The notes beneath the pieces are model-generated. The model worked only from the letters and a program-made list of their open reading frames with translations, was not told where the DNA came from and searched no databases. A stretch of 64,000 nucleotides of DNA. Source: Hymenopus coronatus. Lineage: Eukaryota; Arthropoda; Insecta; Mantodea; Hymenopodidae. The translations under genes and the position numbers were made by a program. Where the stretch lies: assembly GCA_030762935.1 (NCBI GenBank), contig CM060883.1, positions 47,050,501 to 47,114,500 of the forward strand, in the 5' to 3' direction. Positions within the stretch are counted from its first letter, which is position 1; every line of letters starts with the position of its first letter. Of the stretch, positions 25,201 through 34,824 are shown in pieces.

Positions 25201-28200
25201 TCAAAGTATATACTTTCTCATTCTCTCAAACTACTTTTGAAAGCTCTTCTGCCACTCATTTTCATGTGGGTGCAAAAGTTCACTTTTAAATGCTGCAACA
25301 GCTTCTTCAGGACTCGAAAACCTTGTTCCATGCATGCAATTTTTCACTGTGGGGAACAAAAAGAGGTCACATAGAGTCAAATTTGGACTGTAGGGGGGAT
25401 GAATCATCAACTTCACCTCTGTGGACTCCAGAAACTGGATCGTTGCATTGGCTGTGTGCGCAGAGGCGTTGTCATGGTGGAGCAGGATTCCTCGCAGTCC
25501 TGTTCTTGGCTGCAATTCATAAAGCTTCTCAAAAACGTGTGGTAAGCAAACTGTTGTGTAACAGGGCTCAGTAACTGTCTTTGGTTGCACAAGTGGAATG
25601 ATAGCCACATGATGAGATTTAGAGAAAAAAGTGGCCACCATTTTCTTCCCGACACTGTGCAGCCGCTTCACTTTCATTGGAAGATTGCCATCGGAAAGAT
25701 CCATGCAGTGACTGACACTAAGTCTCAGTTTCAAACTGCTAAATCCAAGTTTCATCACTAGTGACAATGTCAGAAACCCGCTAAGAATTGCCTCCATCGG
25801 ATCTGACCAGCATTTCTTCACACTATTCAACACGGGTGCACTTTTGCAGATTGGTTAAATTGCAGGCCACCTAATGGAATGACACCTTCCTCACGCGAAG
25901 ATAGTCATGCAATATTTTCGAAGCTGCTGGCGATCCAATCTGCATACTTGCCACAATTTCCTTAAATATCACACAATTGTTTTCGTGGACCATTCTTTCC
26001 ACAGCAGCTACATTTTCTTCAGTCACTGTCATAGGCGGACAACCACTCCTAACCTTGCCCTTTAATAAAGTTTGACCTCTTTTAAATTCTTGAAACCACC
26101 AAAAAACTGTGGAACAGGATGGAGCAAGGTTTCCAAAAGCCTGTTGTAAGCACTCAAGACTTTGTATGATTTTAAAATGGATTTAAATGACACCCAAAGT
26201 CATTGCATGAAAGTGCTCACTTTCCACCTCCATGCTGGCAAGCAACTGACATCACACTGGGAGTTGTTCACCTTGCACTGTAGACTGTGAGGGAAGATTG
26301 AGGATGCAAACTGATACAGGTTTACATTCGCAAAGAATGTGGCTATCCAATGGTGCAATTTGTTTAAATTGATCAACCTTAGTTTACGTGTATCTCAAAA
26401 CTATCGTAGTGACCCTTGTATATAGTAATTTAGTATTTCAGGTTGAATGGTCTACAGTGCTATGATAGACCAGAGCTTATCTATGTCTATCTTTCATCAT
26501 GATCATGGTCCCCTTCACTGCTTTGCAACAAAATGTGTAGAGCAGAGTAAAAATTTGATTGCACCACTAGCAACCTCTAGTAGCAGCAATAAATGGGCAT
26601 GAATATTCGGTAATGAATAACATAAGTTGTAAAGAAAACTCCCTTACATAAATTGTTTATCTTATTCAGGTTCTATGGCTGCAGGAGGTTTCCCATTTAT
26701 TACCTTCTCTATGTACAATATACATAATAGATAAAATATTGTGTTCCACCCAAAATTTGGTACCGAGAATACACTGGAAATACATATTTTATGGTCCTCT
26801 GAATCCAAAACAAGCATTTAAAAAAAAATCAAAGGCGTGCATGTGCCTTTGCACAGCATAACTCAAAAATGAAATGTCAGTTAAATATCAAACTTGGTAT
26901 TAAGTTAGGTATCTTTCAAGGATGTGACATGAAGATTTCTAAGAAAATCCCCTAGTCCCCACTACCCTTTCACGGAATACCTTTAAAAAATTTTGATTTT
27001 CTCAAAAATGGCTATAACGATTTTGATTAAAATACTGTATGGTAAATATATTTTTATGACCAATGAAATGTATAATTACATTTTCTGGAAATAGCCTCTG
27101 AAAACCTCTTCATCTGAATGACTTTTGTATAATTTTTGTATAACTGATAAACCATAAGAGATACATAGACAAAACCTTACTACACAAAGAAATGTAGTTC
27201 TGGTTAAAAGATACATTTTATTTCACATACATATTTTTGTGGAGTTAACCGTTTCCAAAATATTCTATGTTATTAGTTTCTGTTTTAAGCTATTTAAACT
27301 TTTCTCAAATGGGAAGTCATCTTTCCTTTCATCTCTCTTTAGTTTACTCCTGGCAAGCAATTGTTTCATATAGTGACCTGCTTTTAAAAGATTTGACCAT
27401 AATTTTAGCGTAAAATATTACCTAATTTCCCTTCTACTTACCAAGAAGCAAGTAATAAAAGAAATTCTGCTAACGTATATCTTGATTAGCATGATTTAGA
27501 TAAAAGAATAATCTTTTGTAAGAAATGTTTGTTTGTGCAACAACTAGAGAAAGTCATGTGAATGGAATACATCAGAATTTTTTTGACAGTTTTTGTTTAT
27601 AGTTGATGTTATAAAAGTAAACTCTGGACTAGAAATCTGTGTGTAGCCTTTGAAGACTTGTTCTTTTATTTAGTATGTGCTTATTGTTATACAAGAAAGA
27701 ATTTATTCCCTATCCCCCACAGAGTCTGGAAATATGAATGTGAGAGTGAATGTGTGTGTGTGTATTAGTAATATAATAATGATTAACCTAATGTTCCAAC
27801 CTTACAGTAATACGAGTTGTTTCACAAGTCAAAGCCCCCGATATGACCATTGAAGTTAAAGGGGGCTATACAAATGAAACAAAAAAAAAAAAAGAAATTA
27901 ATGAAACACTACTACTGGGTCTTCAAATGTCCTATCGCCCTCCGTGGTGTAATGGTTACCATGCTAACTTCATATACCCAAGGCCGCGGGTTCAAACCCG
28001 GCGGAGGACGATGGATTTTTTCGGGTGTAAAAATCCTTAGCATGGCTTCCTTTGGAAGGGAAGTAAAGCCGTGGGTCCCGTGTCGTAGATTTATGGCATG
28101 TAAAAGAACCTCAAGCCTGATAAGAGAGGCCTCTGAGCAAAATTAAATGGTCTTTCACGCCCAGTATAGAATGGGGCGCTGAGAACCACAGCAGTTAAAG

Positions 28201-31200
28201 AGTGTCCATAAATAACACGCCATTTCATTTTCAAATGTCCTTTCCCAATTATTCTATTTCATGCATTGGGATATCATTTGCTGTAGGAATAAGCAACAAA
28301 CATTAGTAAAAAATCTGATGCGTTCCATTCACATGACTTTCTCTAAATCATTGTAACAAATTATTGTTAAGAAGCTAATTCTTCTATTCTACATCATGCT
28401 AATCAAGATAAACATCAGCAGAACTAGTCTTATTACTAGTTTCCTTGTAAGCAGATGGGAAATAAGAAAATGCACAATTAAAAATAGTCTCGTCCTTTAA
28501 AAGCTGGTTGTTTTGTGAAACAATTGAAATTCCAATATCTTTACTGCCAGGAGTAAACAAACAAGAAACGAGCAGAAAGATGTCTTTCCATTTGAGAAAA
28601 GTTTAGTGGCTAAAACTGAAACCAATAATCCAGAATATCTCAAACGGTTAACTCTGCAAAACAAAATGTATATGACATAAATTGTGTTTTTAATGAGATC
28701 TACTTTTTTTTTATAGTTAAGGTTTTGTGTATCTCTTACGTTTTGCCGGTTATAGAAAAGTAATCCAGAATGAAGAGGTCTTCAGAGGCTATTCCCAAAA
28801 AATACAAGATAGACATTTCATTTGTGATAAAAATAGCTTAAACATAAGGTATTTTAATTAAAATTGCTAACCATTTTTTGAGGAAATCAAAATTTTAAAA
28901 AAATGTTCCATATAAAGGGGGGTTGGAGAATTTTCTTGAAAATCTTCATGTTGCAACCTTGGAAGATACTGAACTTAAATGTCAAGTTTGGTATTTAACA
29001 GACCTTTTGTTTTTGTGTTATGCTGCACACACACACACACACACACACACATGGGCACTTTTTCTTTAAAAAAAATGTGGATTCAGGGGTTCTCAAAACA
29101 TGTATTCCTGTTGAAATCGTGGTATGGCATTTTTGGGTATAATACAATACCTTCTCTATACACTATGTACATATTATGTGCAGAGAAAGTAAAAATGCAT
29201 AGCTATAGTTAATGCTGCATTGCACCTGCAACAATGAGAGCTGCACAAATTCTAATGTTCAGTCTAAAAATTAAAACATTTTTCTCATTGTTTCCAACAG
29301 TACACCTACCTCTATAGTTCTTTTGCAAGGAAATATAATATCATTATGAATATAATATAAATACTGACCATCATAAACAATAACTTAGAAAAGCTGTTGA
29401 TCTGTTAATTGTGAAATAATGCTGAACATAACATAATTAAAGATATACATAAATGAAGCCATGAAAAGCTTAAGCATTTGCAACCATTCTTGTTCGTTTG
29501 TTTGTTTGTTTGAATTCCTTCTTATCTATGTTTAATTGCACATGTGCAAAAGTACTGCAACTTATGTATATCATTTGATATTTTCAGATCAAAATGTGGG
29601 TGTTTCCTGAAGGCACAAGAAATAATACAGGAGACATATTACCATTTAAAAAAGGAGCATTCCATGTTGCTATAGCAGCACAAGTTCCAGTGTTGCCAGT
29701 TGTATTTTCATCCTATTATTTCCTGGACAGCAACAAGAAAGAATTTGAATCAGGTGAGCATATAATTTAACTGGAGTATAAATAATACCCAGGTTGCTGG
29801 TTTATTACTTGTAGATGATTCTAAACTTGGTTCTATTACAGTAATTTGTTTAAAATTAGTCCTGCAAGAAATGGATAATTATTGTTCAGAATGGGGTTTA
29901 TATCTGAACCAAGACAAAATGCATAAGTAAGAAAGGAGGAAAGTTAAGCAAATATGAAAGATGGAAGAAAGGTACTAAGGAGCTTAAGGCAGTACATTAT
30001 TGTGTTTATGTATGAATCAAAATGGTGAAAAGGGGAAAGTGGGAAAACTGAAAAAAAATTGGTAAAGGGTAAGCTACAACTTAGTTATAAGAGGATGTAT
30101 ATTTAAAGTACCATAATTGAAAGTTGAATAGTTGGACAGCAGTTGTAGAGCATCCATAAATAAAACTCAATTAAATTTAATTTTATTTACACTAATTTAA
30201 AATATATTTTCAATTTGTGTTTACTTCTTTGATCCTTCCATACAGTCACATACTAATTGATTATATACCTGTAGGTAGAAAGCTGTAGAAATATTTATTA
30301 AGGAAAAAGTTCTTACTCTTGTATCATTATATGCATATCAAACAATACTGTTAACTGTAAATGACTCTAAAGATATATTAACAAATTATGATATATGTCA
30401 ACATAATAGTAGACATATTATGGAATCCTATAGAACATCAGAGAATAGAAAGAAGGTTAATAGTGACCCTTTTACTGTAGGCAGTATATTGTACAATAAG
30501 CTCCCATTAGAAATTAAGTCCTGTGCAAAGAATTGTTTTAAAAGTAATTTTAAGAAGTGCCCTATCCACAAATGTTTATATAAAATTGATGAACTACAAA
30601 CCTATGTACATTGCTGTAATATTGTAAATAGCTTTTGACAATATCAGATACTTGCTACAAGTCTATTGTCAGTAATAAATACACTATACTAATATAGTAT
30701 ACACTAATTATAGAAATGCAATGATCATTTAGGCTTTAAGACTGAAAAGTTTGAATTGCCTCTGTTTGCTGGAAACACTTTCATTATTTAGGCCTAATTT
30801 TTCATCATTACCATCAGATATACAACCTGGAGAAGAATGACCTTACCTGACCATGCCGTTAGCATGTGCACAGCAATAATGCATTCCAAAAATGTTAATG
30901 CCTCTACCAAAATGCTTACAGTTTTGTGTTGCGGCTGGAAAGAGGCTGTATCTTTACATGGCATAAACATAACTTATAAATTAATATATTTTATACATGA
31001 GAACCAGAAAAATGTGACATGTTAATGAGAAAATGTTTAATTGAACAAAATATTCATTAAAAATGAATATTCTGTGCCTAAAAGCACATATCTGAAAAAA
31101 AAAAGAAGCAAATAAGATATATGACAGGTTCAACTGTTAAAGTAGAATGTTTCAAAACATTAACCTTTTTTAAAACCAAATCTGAAACCATTAACTTCTG

Positions 31201-31419
31201 AAAATGGACATTCAAATATAAAATAAGTATGTGAGTTTCTTATGTTATTCGGCAGGCAACATCATAATAACCACTCTGCCACCAATCAAGACAGAAGGGC
31301 TGTCCAAGAACGATGTTGAAGACTTAATGAATCGCACTCGTGCTGTAATGCTGGAGGCCTTCAACGCCACTTCAAAGGAAGTTCGGGACTCAGCATTACT
31401 CAAGATTCCAAGCTACTAA
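8583..31419 (+). CDS. AGPAT: 1-acyl-sn-glycerol-3-phosphate acyltransferase (AGPAT1/2 type), five coding exons
   Basis: Joining exons 8583-8767, 8951-9084, 15472-15653, 29588-29753 and 31256-31419 gives 831 nt, or 276 residues plus stop. This is the usual size for animal AGPAT1/2 (about 270-285). The family transfers an acyl group from acyl-CoA to lysophosphatidic acid, making phosphatidic acid in the ER membrane for phospholipid and triglyceride synthesis. Seen in the translation: two hydrophobic segments in the first 50 residues; the catalytic NHQSSLD block (H99, D104; the HX4D motif); motif II GLIFIDR around 140-146; motif III FPEGTR at 173-178; and the VPVLPVV block around 200. All junctions are GT-AG and keep frame. 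Introns are 183 bp, 6.4 kb, 13.9 kb and 1.5 kb, the larger ones packed with transposons. Whether it is the AGPAT1 or AGPAT2 orthologue cannot be decided here. Confidence 0.95.
8951..9084 (+). CDS. AGPAT: AGPAT exon 2 with catalytic HX4D motif
   Basis: The acceptor is the AG at 8949-8950 after a pyrimidine-containing tract. The more obvious TGCAG at about 8890 would run into a TAG in the required frame, so it is not used for this product. The exon codes for [15 protein letters not shown], then NHQSSLDIL with the catalytic H99 and D104. The donor is TTGG|GTAAGT, phase 1. Confidence 0.93.
9608..9745 (+). mobile_element. tRNA-derived SINE, family D
   Basis: tRNA-like GGTAGCTCAG start and a box-B-like GGCTCAAATCCCAGCTATGG followed by ATTAAATTTTTCAGTCTG. 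The CAAATCCCAGCTATGGCAT block recurs at 39288 and 58078. Confidence 0.6.
9746..11109. other. No gene seen; short inverted pair at its ends
   Basis: AGPAT intron sequence. AACTTATGTTGGAAT at about 10004 reappears inverted near 10995, so a degraded TIR element of about 1 kb is possible. The block around 10041-10080 (GATGTAGTGTTACAAAATTG) also recurs at about 49569, so it is a dispersed repeat. Confidence 0.3.
11110..11975 (-). repeat. HINE-like repeat, copy 4
   Basis: Starts ATCTGATGCATTCCATTCAC and ends at the palindrome ACACTATGTACATAGTATAT with GTAGAGAAAGTA. The microsatellite position is disturbed by a SINE-E tail at 11745-11815. Confidence 0.82.
11745..11815 (+). mobile_element. SINE family E, 3' tail fragment
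   Basis: CGGTGCCATGGTAATAAAAG then GGGTATTAAACACTATCC and a poly(A) run. It matches the 3' end of the SINE at 19030-19226. It sits at the (CA)n of the host repeat. Confidence 0.5.
12240..12482 (-). repeat. HINE-like repeat, copy 5 (internally deleted)
   Basis: Carries AATTATGTGTTTTAAAGAAA, then jumps to the CATTTTGAGAAAATAAAAAT block, so the piece between is lost. It stands head-to-head with copy 6. Confidence 0.65.
12487..13340 (+). repeat. HINE-like repeat, copy 6
   Basis: TACTTTCTATACTATATATA palindromic start, GCATTCCACCCAAAAATTTT, and on to AGGTCATGTGAATGGGAACA. Full length, about 0.85 kb. Confidence 0.82.
13341..14145 (+). repeat. HINE-like repeat, copy 7 split by a SINE
   Basis: Follows copy 6 directly. 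A SINE-C insertion at 13507-13757 interrupts it at CAAACTTGG, which is present on both sides as a duplication. The end after the TTTCCGAGATA block is lost. Confidence 0.78.
13507..13757 (-). mobile_element. SINE family C with poly(A) tail and target duplication
   Basis: Read on -, it has the tRNA-like head with GTAGCATGTCTGCTTCACAT and box B GTGAGTTCGAATGTCG, then ATCCTGAGAAGACGAATGTC and GAACTTTAAGCTCCATGGAC. It ends in a run of A (the T run at 13507-13530). CAAACTTGG flanks both sides. Confidence 0.85.
14300..15155 (+). repeat. HINE-like repeat, copy 8 (best reference copy)
   Basis: Palindrome near TACTATGCACATAGTGTATA, GAGAAAAG, GCATTCCACC, (GT)n at 14440-14458, and the ACGAAAAGTTGGTAAAATAC block. 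It ends GTAGAGAAAGTCATGTGAAT and GCATCAGATTTTT. A T run at 14821-14846 is a local expansion. Confidence 0.85.
15472..15653 (+). CDS. AGPAT: AGPAT exon 3 with acyltransferase motif II
   Basis: Acceptor TTCCAG at 15466-15471, donor AAG|GTGAGT at 15654. Codes for G107-K167, beginning [19 protein letters not shown] and including GLIFIDR (motif II, glycerophosphate binding in the family). Residues continue in frame from the HX4D exon and into exon 4. Confidence 0.95.
15654..17229. other. AGPAT intron 3, simple repeats only
   Basis: (ATT)n at about 15968-16022 and (AAT)n at about 16283-16310. No gene, SINE or transposon recognised in the rest. Confidence 0.4.
17230..17850 (+). repeat. HINE-like repeat, copy 9 (old, diverged)
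   Basis: Matches the middle and 3' part of the family: CTTTCTCAAAATGGCTCTTA, TTATGACAAATAAAATGTAT and CATTCCTGAGGCATACATTA. The palindromic end is missing. Confidence 0.6.
19030..19226 (+). mobile_element. SINE family E with poly(A) tail
   Basis: Contains GTGAGATTTGTGGGACAAAG and GGGGCGGGTTTTCTCC, shared with 56228-56500, and ends in GGGCATTAAACACTGCC plus 26 or so A. The tRNA-like head is not clear here. Confidence 0.65.
19320..20640 (+). mobile_element. Degenerate Tc1/mariner-like transposon split by a SINE
   Basis: The + frames give [20 protein letters not shown] (HTH linker), [15 protein letters not shown], then [20 protein letters not shown] and [17 protein letters not shown] (first catalytic Asp region). 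Around 20360-20440 a degraded [22 protein letters not shown] tail follows. Frameshifts separate all parts. A SINE-B insert (19414-19650) and a short HINE-like piece at 20285-20330 interrupt it. Same superfamily as 33478-34824. Confidence 0.75.
19414..19650 (+). mobile_element. SINE family B, 5'-truncated, 13-bp target duplication
   Basis: TGCACCACAATAT stands at 19401-19413 and again at 19651-19663. The insert starts within the tRNA-like head at AACCCGGCGGAGGACG and runs to GCCATTTCATTTT. 5' truncation and the duplication show LINE-type retroposition. Confidence 0.9.
20641..22483. other. AGPAT intron 3, no gene; hairpin and trinucleotide repeat
   Basis: A 14-bp perfect hairpin at 20711-20770 and a GGT/GCA trinucleotide tract at about 21268-21316. 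Otherwise AT-rich with no family recognised. Confidence 0.4.
22510..23145 (+). mobile_element. mariner (Mos1-like) transposase N-terminal fragment, decayed
   Basis: + frames read [20 protein letters not shown] then HNIMSDS and, shifted, [12 protein letters not shown], which is the Mos1-type helix-turn-helix domain. [10 protein letters not shown] piece at about 23107-23130 corresponds to the first catalytic Asp. Multiple stops. Confidence 0.65.
23395..24090 (-). mobile_element. Penelope-like element 3' fragment with GIY-YIG domain
   Basis: On - at about 23765-23660: [20 protein letters not shown] then [13 protein letters not shown], a GIY-YIG nuclease start as fused behind the reverse transcriptase in Penelope-like elements. 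[19 protein letters not shown] lead-in precedes it. The rest is frameshifted and ends in a Glu-rich tail. Confidence 0.75.
24473..24800 (+). mobile_element. tRNA-derived SINE, family A
   Basis: tRNA-like CCTTAGCACAGTGATAGCAT, then box B GGGTTCGGTTCCCAGTACC, a long body with GGGGGGCCAATTGAGGAGCT and ATCTCACCCTCAGCACTGCA. Second copy inverted at 53513-53845. Confidence 0.85.
25127..26418 (-). mobile_element. mariner copy 2, near full length, inactive
   Basis: TIRs CGAGGGTCACTACAAAAGTT and, inverted, CAAGGGTCACTACGATAGTT next to TA. On the - strand a 200-codon frame (25833-25231) gives the catalytic half: [20 protein letters not shown] (second Asp), then [20 protein letters not shown] (third Asp) and a normal C-terminus [11 protein letters not shown]. 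The N-terminal half is frameshifted. The longest surviving transposase frame in the window, same family as copy 1. Confidence 0.9.
26697..27575 (+). repeat. HINE-like repeat, copy 10
   Basis: TACCTTCTCTATGTACAATA start and TAGAGAAAGTCATGTGAATG near the end, with all internal blocks. The microsatellite is reduced to a few units (about 26835-26855). Confidence 0.82.
27934..28230 (+). mobile_element. SINE family B, full length, 11-bp target duplication
   Basis: Flanked by TCAAATGTCCT at 27923-27933 and 28231-28241. The head is a nearly complete tRNA: CCTCCGTGGTGTAATGGTTA pairs with CGGAGG at the end of the tRNA part, with box B GGGTTCAAACCCGGC. The body matches 19414-19650. Confidence 0.93.
28310..29192 (-). 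repeat. HINE-like repeat, copy 11
   Basis: Starts AAAATCTGATGCGTTCCATT and ACTTTCTCTA, (CA)n at about 29026-29050, ends TACACTATGTACATATTATG and CAGAGAAAGTAAAA. Complete on both ends. Confidence 0.85.
29588..29753 (+). CDS. AGPAT: AGPAT exon 4 with FPEGTR motif III
   Basis: Acceptor TTTTCAG at 29581-29587, donor CAG|GTGAGC at 29754. Codes for residues 168-222, including [20 protein letters not shown] (motif III, substrate binding) and [15 protein letters not shown] (motif IV). Phase 1 at its end. Confidence 0.96.
29800..30640 (+). mobile_element. Non-LTR retrotransposon reverse transcriptase fragment
   Basis: In AGPAT intron 4. + frames read [13 protein letters not shown] (the YADD-type catalytic site, here VDD), [17 protein letters not shown], and after a break [20 protein letters not shown] then [17 protein letters not shown]. 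These are RT and post-RT motifs of Jockey/CR1-like elements. Frameshifts; inactive. Confidence 0.65.
31256..31419 (+). CDS. AGPAT: AGPAT exon 5 (C-terminus and stop)
   Basis: Acceptor TTCGGCAG, with the AG at 31254-31255. Codes for residues 223-276, [15 protein letters not shown] and on to a C-terminus ending KIPSY with a TAA stop. The sequence ITTLPPIxTEGL is typical of the end of the acyltransferase domain in AGPAT1/2. Confidence 0.95.
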
Positions 31420-31885
31420 TTTTATAAATTTTGTTATATCTCTGAGAAATAGACTTGTACATAGTAAGCATAGCAAAGAGAGAACTGAGGTATAGCTTGT
31501 ATAGGAATAGAAACGTTAGAAGTCTGTCACAGTATTTGTGGAGATGGTTACGAGAGTGACTCACGTACTTAACTATCTGCCAGCTTGCCAGTCTAAACAT
31601 CACATTAAGTTTTTAAAATTCCTGTGATGTCAAGGTCTTGGAATATTGAGAAAAGTCTTCCAAAACCACAAGAAACTTTTCTAATAGGACTAGTGCAGCT
31701 TTTAATATTAGTTTTAATCTGGGGAAGACATAGTGTATCACAAATGTGATTGAAGTCTTTTTAAGCTTATTTTATTCTTTTATTTGATAATCATTTAATA
31801 TTAAGTATATTAGCACATTAGAACACAAAAGAGTTCCTAAGTTTTATTTTAATATACAAAACAATAAAGTTATAGTTAAGATTCA
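31420..31885 (+). other. AGPAT: AGPAT 3' UTR with probable polyadenylation signal
   Basis: AT-rich non-coding sequence follows the stop. AATAAA at 31863-31868 is the best-placed canonical signal, about 440 bp past the stop. The mRNA end just after it is inferred, not seen. Confidence 0.5.
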
Positions 31886-32089
31886 AATGCATTGGTATGG
31901 GAGGTTATTCTTTTTCATTAAAAACTGGTACAAAAGTGAAATTTTGAAATATCATTTGAATGTGAAGCCTGCATTTTGTTACTAAAACCAAAGACTATTT
32001 ATAATGTTTATGAGCCAAATTAATAACAGGCAAAGAATAACATAGCAGTTACATTAAAGCAGTTAGGCAACAATGATAGTTATTCAGAG

Positions 32090-32560
32090 TAATGACAATG
32101 ACCAGGGAACAGAGAGGACACGTTGCACCTCGATGCAGTACAGATCTTTAGAGCCTCCTAGGTGGAATATATGAGGAGCAGTTACTGGAGGCAGGCTGCC
32201 TTACAGAGATGCACAGAGGTCCCTAATGATTCCAAGCCTGGTGAGCTGGTTGGAATCAGCAAGAGCTCTTAAGGCAGTTTAGAGAAGGCTATCATCTCTT
32301 AGGGCTGAGAAGAACTTTCCAATAAACAAGCATCTGTGCCATTTGTCTGACACCGTGACTGACACTGCATGGCTACCCAAAACATGAAAGGGTAAGCGAA
32401 ATTACAGGAAATGAGGGAAGGCAAATTGATAGAGAAGCTACCCCAGGATTCCTAGCCAACTGTAGTAAGCCATGAGAAACCTCATGACTGGTCCCAGGAA
32501 CTGAACCAGGACCTGCCATATGTGAGCCTCACACATTACTGCAGAACTATTTGTTTGGTT
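32090..32560 (-). mobile_element. tRNA-derived SINE-like repeat, family F
   Basis: On -, GTGAGGCTCACATATGGCAG and box-B-like TCCTGGTTCAGTTCCTGGGA start a GC-richer body quite unlike its surroundings. Only one copy in the window, so this is weaker than the others. Confidence 0.45.
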
Positions 32561-32901
32561 ACTCTCAGTAGTACCTAAGTGTGCATAGATTATACCAATT
32601 TCCTGCAAAATTATCAACTAAGTGCATTTATGCTTATAAACTTTTATGGTAACAGAGGACTTATTAAACTTTACAACAGAGAGCAATTTTAATGAAAGGG
32701 TGTTTTGGAACAGTGATACGTATGAATAGAAGATTTTTGAGTGGGTTTGTAACATTTAAGTATCTCTTATGGAATAGCTTCAACCAAAAATTAATAGATA
32801 GAAAAATAAAAAAATTTAAACAATGGAAATTAATCACATAAACCATAAAATTGAGCCCAGCAATAGATAAACTTTGCTTCAAAAAGTTTACTTATCACCC
32901 A

Positions 32902-33470
32902 AAACTACACCATAAGTTTCAAAATATGTATAAAAAACATAAAATCACACTTGCCCTCCTAGAATAAGTTCAGCCTACAAAAAATGCTCTGCAACAACCA
33001 AAAAGACCAAATCCCAGAATATAAAAAATCAGGAATCTACAGAATAAATTGCTCAGATTGCAACAAATTTTACATTGGTAAAACAAAAAGACTCCTTGAA
33101 ACAAGACTTAAAGAACACATGAGAGCAGTAAAATACAAACAAACTGACAAATCAGTCATTGCACACCACTTTTGGTCTACTAACCATGAAATAGTACCTA
33201 ACATACACCTTGTAAAACCTGCGACAGAGCTCAACGTCTGGGAAAAAATCCATATGATTAAAAACCAACACGATGTATTTAACTTTGAATTGCCACCACA
33301 AAATATATTGTGAAAGTTCGTCACCCAGCCATCAGGGACCGTCACACCTCAACATAGAACACCCTGTGGAAATTCAGTTGGAAACGATCAACAATGATGC
33401 CCCCTGACATCGAAACCAGTCTGTTATTTCCTTAATCATACATAAGTGATAAGAGTTACAAACCCAACTC
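32902..33470 (+). mobile_element. Penelope-like element 3' end with intact GIY-YIG frame
   Basis: The frame 32984-33313 codes for SGIYRINCSDCNKFYIGKTK, RLLETRLKEHMRAVKYKQTD, then AHHFWSTNHE and a stop after LPPQNIL. It carries the GIY and YIG motifs, the Arg of RLKEH, and the C/C and H residues typical of the Penelope linker-endonuclease. The reverse transcriptase is missing, a 5' truncation. A Tc1/mariner-like element begins 8 bp after its 3' end. Confidence 0.82.
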
Positions 33471-33477
33471 AAAAATA

Positions 33478-34824
33478 CAGGGTGTATATAAATGAATATC
33501 GGGGTTTTAACTCTTTATAATATTTATTACATTCAACTTACAGTTATGAATGATATGTCAAATGAAAAAGCAACTCAAACAGTTTTACCAAGAAGCTTAT
33601 AAATGTTCAATGTGACTACCCTTTGTCACACGGCACACATCAAGTCTATAGACGAGTTCTTCCCAAACGTTGATAAGTGTGTATTCAGTAATTGTAGCAA
33701 CAGCTGCGTCAATCCGGTTTCTTAATTCAGGGTGATCAGCTGGTAGCGCAGGCACTTACACACGATCCTTGATGATGCCCCAAAGGTAAAAATCGCATGG
33801 TGTTAGGTCAGGAGAACGTGGAGGCCATGCATAGTAAGCCCTGTCATTGGGGCCCTTGCAGCCTATCTAGCGCTCGGGTATAGTGACGTTCAACCAATCG
33901 CGTACTTCGTTATGCCAATGAGGTGGTGCACCATCCTGCTGGAAAATGAAGTTCTCTGGCTCATTTTCTTCCAACTGAGGGAAGAGCCATTGCTCTAATG
34001 TATCAAGGTAAGAAGTGCCAGTTACAGTAGGTTCACCAAAAACGAAAGGCCCATAAACTTTTCGCCAAGATACGGCACAAAAAACATTCACTTTAGGGGA
34101 ATCTCGTTGCATTTGCACCATCTCGTGAGGATTTTCTGAGCCTCAGATGCGCACATTATGAGTGTTAACATGTCCACCAAGGTGAAAGGTCGATTCATCA
34201 CTGAAGACAACATGATCCACAAAATTGTCATGAAACAACATGTCGTTTGCGAATTTGGCTTGTAATCCGTGGTCTGTCGGCTTTAGAGCCTGTAATAACT
34301 GTAAACGGTAAGGACGTAGCTGTAAGCGTTTTCTTACAACTTCCCAAACAGTCGACACAGGAACTTATAATTCATGACTAGCCTTCCGGACTGATTTCTT
34401 TGGGCTACGAGTGAACGACTCTCTCACTCACTCAACAGTCTCTTCACTTACTCCTGGTCGTCTCGTGCTCTTCCCTTTACAAAGGCAGCTGGTTTCTTCA
34501 AACTGATAATACCATCTATGAATGTTTTTATCACTAGGGGGATCACAACCGAACTTACTACGGAACGCATGTTGCACAGTGACTACAGATTCGATCTTTG
34601 CAAACTGCAAAACACAAAACGCTTTCTATTTATTAGTCGCCATCTTTGCTACTACCGCTGTCTAGTGGATTGCAGCAGAAACATTGCACGCATATGTGCA
34701 CTTGTGCCAACAAACAAAACTGTTTGAGTTGCTTTTTCATTTGACATATCATTTATAACTGTAAGTTGAATGTAATAAATATTATAAGGAGTTGAAACCC
34801 CGATATTCATTTATGTACATCCTG
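33478..34824 (-). mobile_element. Tc1/mariner-superfamily element, full length with long TIRs, inactive
   Basis: TIRs of more than 100 bp start CAGGGTGTATATAAATGAAT and, inverted, CAGGATGTACATAAATGAAT, with TA on both sides. The - strand transposase runs from an ATG near 34634 to 33597. Parts read: FAKIESVVTVQHAF and HRWYYQFEETSCL (HTH); VVRKRLQLRPYRLQLLQALK; HVVFSDESTFHLGGHVNTHN (first Asp); FIFQQDGAPPHWHNEVRDWL (second Asp); WPPRSPDLTPCDFYLWGIIK (third Asp). At least five in-frame stops kill it. The spacing between the last two Asp is 46 residues by my count. Confidence 0.92.

Noticed and set aside
27941..28012. True tRNA gene
   Set aside because: The tRNA-like part has arm mismatches and is fused to a SINE body with a target duplication on both sides, so it is a SINE head.
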